Source of the DNA: DATBAK01 sp036787815
Lineage (GTDB): Bacteria; Actinomycetota; Acidimicrobiia; IMCC26256; PALSA-610
Direction: 5' to 3'
NCBI GenBank assembly: GCA_036787815.1
Contig: DAIQOP010000266.1
Location: 1 to 5,490, forward strand
Length of the DNA: 5,490 bases
The notes below the pieces were generated by a model, which saw nothing but the letters and a program-made list of their open reading frames with translations, was not told where the DNA came from and did not search any database. The position numbers and the translations under genes were made by a program. Below are positions 4,829 to 5,490 of the stretch, in pieces (positions within the stretch are counted from its first letter, which is position 1; each line of letters begins with the position of its first letter).

Positions 4829-5490
4829 GCCGCGGGCGTCGAAAACAGTGGACTGCGGTGGACGTCGGAAGACTCTGACCAGGAGATTTCCGAAACGGTG
4901 GACGAGGGCGGACGTCGGGCGACGACACGCTCCGCGGGATGCACGCGGGATCGCCCTTCACTTGAGCGGAGCACCTGCTCGATCCCCTCACCGATGGCGC
5001 TTCGCGAGAGTGGTGTCCCAGAACGGCACCTCTGCCACGCGTTCGCGGGCGTCGGTTGCTCATTAGGGGATTACCGTCGGGTCGGTCACAGCACCATCGT
5101 CGAGTAGCCGTTCATCGCACCATTGCCTGCCCCGACGTCGTCGCAAGACCGCGCTCCGTGCAGAGGCGAAGGTCCTCGCGGGAGGCGGGAGGGCTCTCGA
5201 CCGCAGCAACCGTTGTGCCCGGGAACGCAGCCGTCGGGGACGGGCCCGCACTGCCCGCCCCGGGTCTGGACCGACATTCAGATGTATTGCGAGGTGCTAT
5301 CTCATGCGGACGAGTTAACGGTCAAGGCGTGCCCGGTCCGTACGGCATCCGCTCACGGGTCTTTGGCCTCTGTTGAATTGCTGGCCCGAGCCGTATGTTC
5401 GTCGCAGAGGACTTCGAAGAATTGCTGCTGCCACGAGGGTACGCGGCTGGTCGTTCGCGGAGTCGCGACGGTCGACGACAGAGAGGAACG
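4829..5490. other. Right-hand region without a convincing gene
   Basis: I find no recognisable protein, RNA gene or mobile element in these 660 bases. GTGGACG-like short repeats cluster at 4849-4919, next to the tRNA fragment. A GAGCA-CC-TGCTC inverted repeat lies at 4969-4980. Several frames are open for 60 codons or more, but the translations are Arg/Pro/Ser-rich and unlike any family I know. Two frames run off the right edge: plus strand from ATG 5282 (begins MYCEVLSHADEL) and minus strand from the edge to a stop at 5353-5355. Neither has a clear ribosome site or homology, so the region may be intergenic or decayed DNA. Confidence 0.5.

Noticed and set aside
4787..4860. Complete tRNA-Gly gene
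   Set aside because: No D arm or 5' acceptor strand pairing with CACCCGC is found to the right of 4828; only the 3' part exists.
4761..5063. Minus-strand 100-codon frame with GSIPVTRS
   Set aside because: GSIPVTRS is the false translation of the tRNA in the opposite sense; no integrase or other family motif is present.
4503..5066. 187-codon plus-strand open frame spanning the tRNA fragment, with a GDGNRTR stretch
   Set aside because: GDGNRTR is the well-known false translation of a tRNA T arm; the rest is Arg/Pro/Ser-rich, crosses the repeats and has no family resemblance.
4426..5300. Complete IS6-type insertion sequence
   Set aside because: No transposase frame and no inverted copy of the GGGTCTGCTGCATG end at a suitable distance.
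5396..5490. Gene beginning MFVAEDFEELLLPRGY at the right edge
   Set aside because: No ribosome site, only 31 codons visible and the translation quickly becomes Arg/Ser-rich; not enough to call.
1..5490. CRISPR array
   Set aside because: No regularly spaced identical repeats are present; the few direct repeats are paired and imperfect or too short.

Overview
The window is GC-rich, and its coding regions strongly prefer C or G at the third codon position. Gene families and gene order point to an actinobacterium (Actinomycetota). The second ATPase ends in a way I associate with mycobacterial Ctp-type copper pumps, but genus and class cannot be fixed from this sequence. No essential housekeeping gene is present, so this is accessory or stress-response DNA.

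Left part (about 1-3953) is a copper-resistance locus. It holds the C-terminal part of one P1B-type metal ATPase (3-1190, cut by the window edge, with an unusual CPD ion-binding motif), a small CxxC copper chaperone (1201-1422), a complete CopA-type Cu(I) ATPase (1419-3677), and, convergent with it, a CsoR copper-sensing repressor (3672-3953, minus strand). A promoter lies across the stop codon of the first ATPase, with a near-perfect CsoR-type operator in its spacer. A second site of the same layout lies in front of csoR. The inferred circuit is that copper-free CsoR represses the chaperone-copA operon and its own gene, and Cu(I) releases it. The chaperone then delivers Cu(I) to CopA for export. 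Chaperone and copA overlap by 4 bases, and copA and csoR overlap tail to tail by 6 bases.

Middle part (3954-4425): a divergent regulatory region, then the start of a tyrosinase (type-3 copper oxidase) gene. It is disabled by a one-base frameshift and loses all homology after about 70 codons, so only the first part of the CuA site remains.

Right part (4426-5490) has no convincing gene. It holds imperfect GC-rich direct repeats and, at 4787-4828 on the minus strand, an exact 3' piece of a tRNA-Gly(UCC) gene without its 5' half. This is what a tyrosine-recombinase integration leaves at the far end of an integrated element. By orientation the element would lie to the right and the copper locus on the old-chromosome side. 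The decayed tyrosinase and gene-poor DNA fit an insertion and deletion hotspot. I found no integrase, transposase or CRISPR array, and no wholly new system; the oddities are regulatory overlap, an unusual ATPase motif, a broken copper enzyme and the att-like scar.
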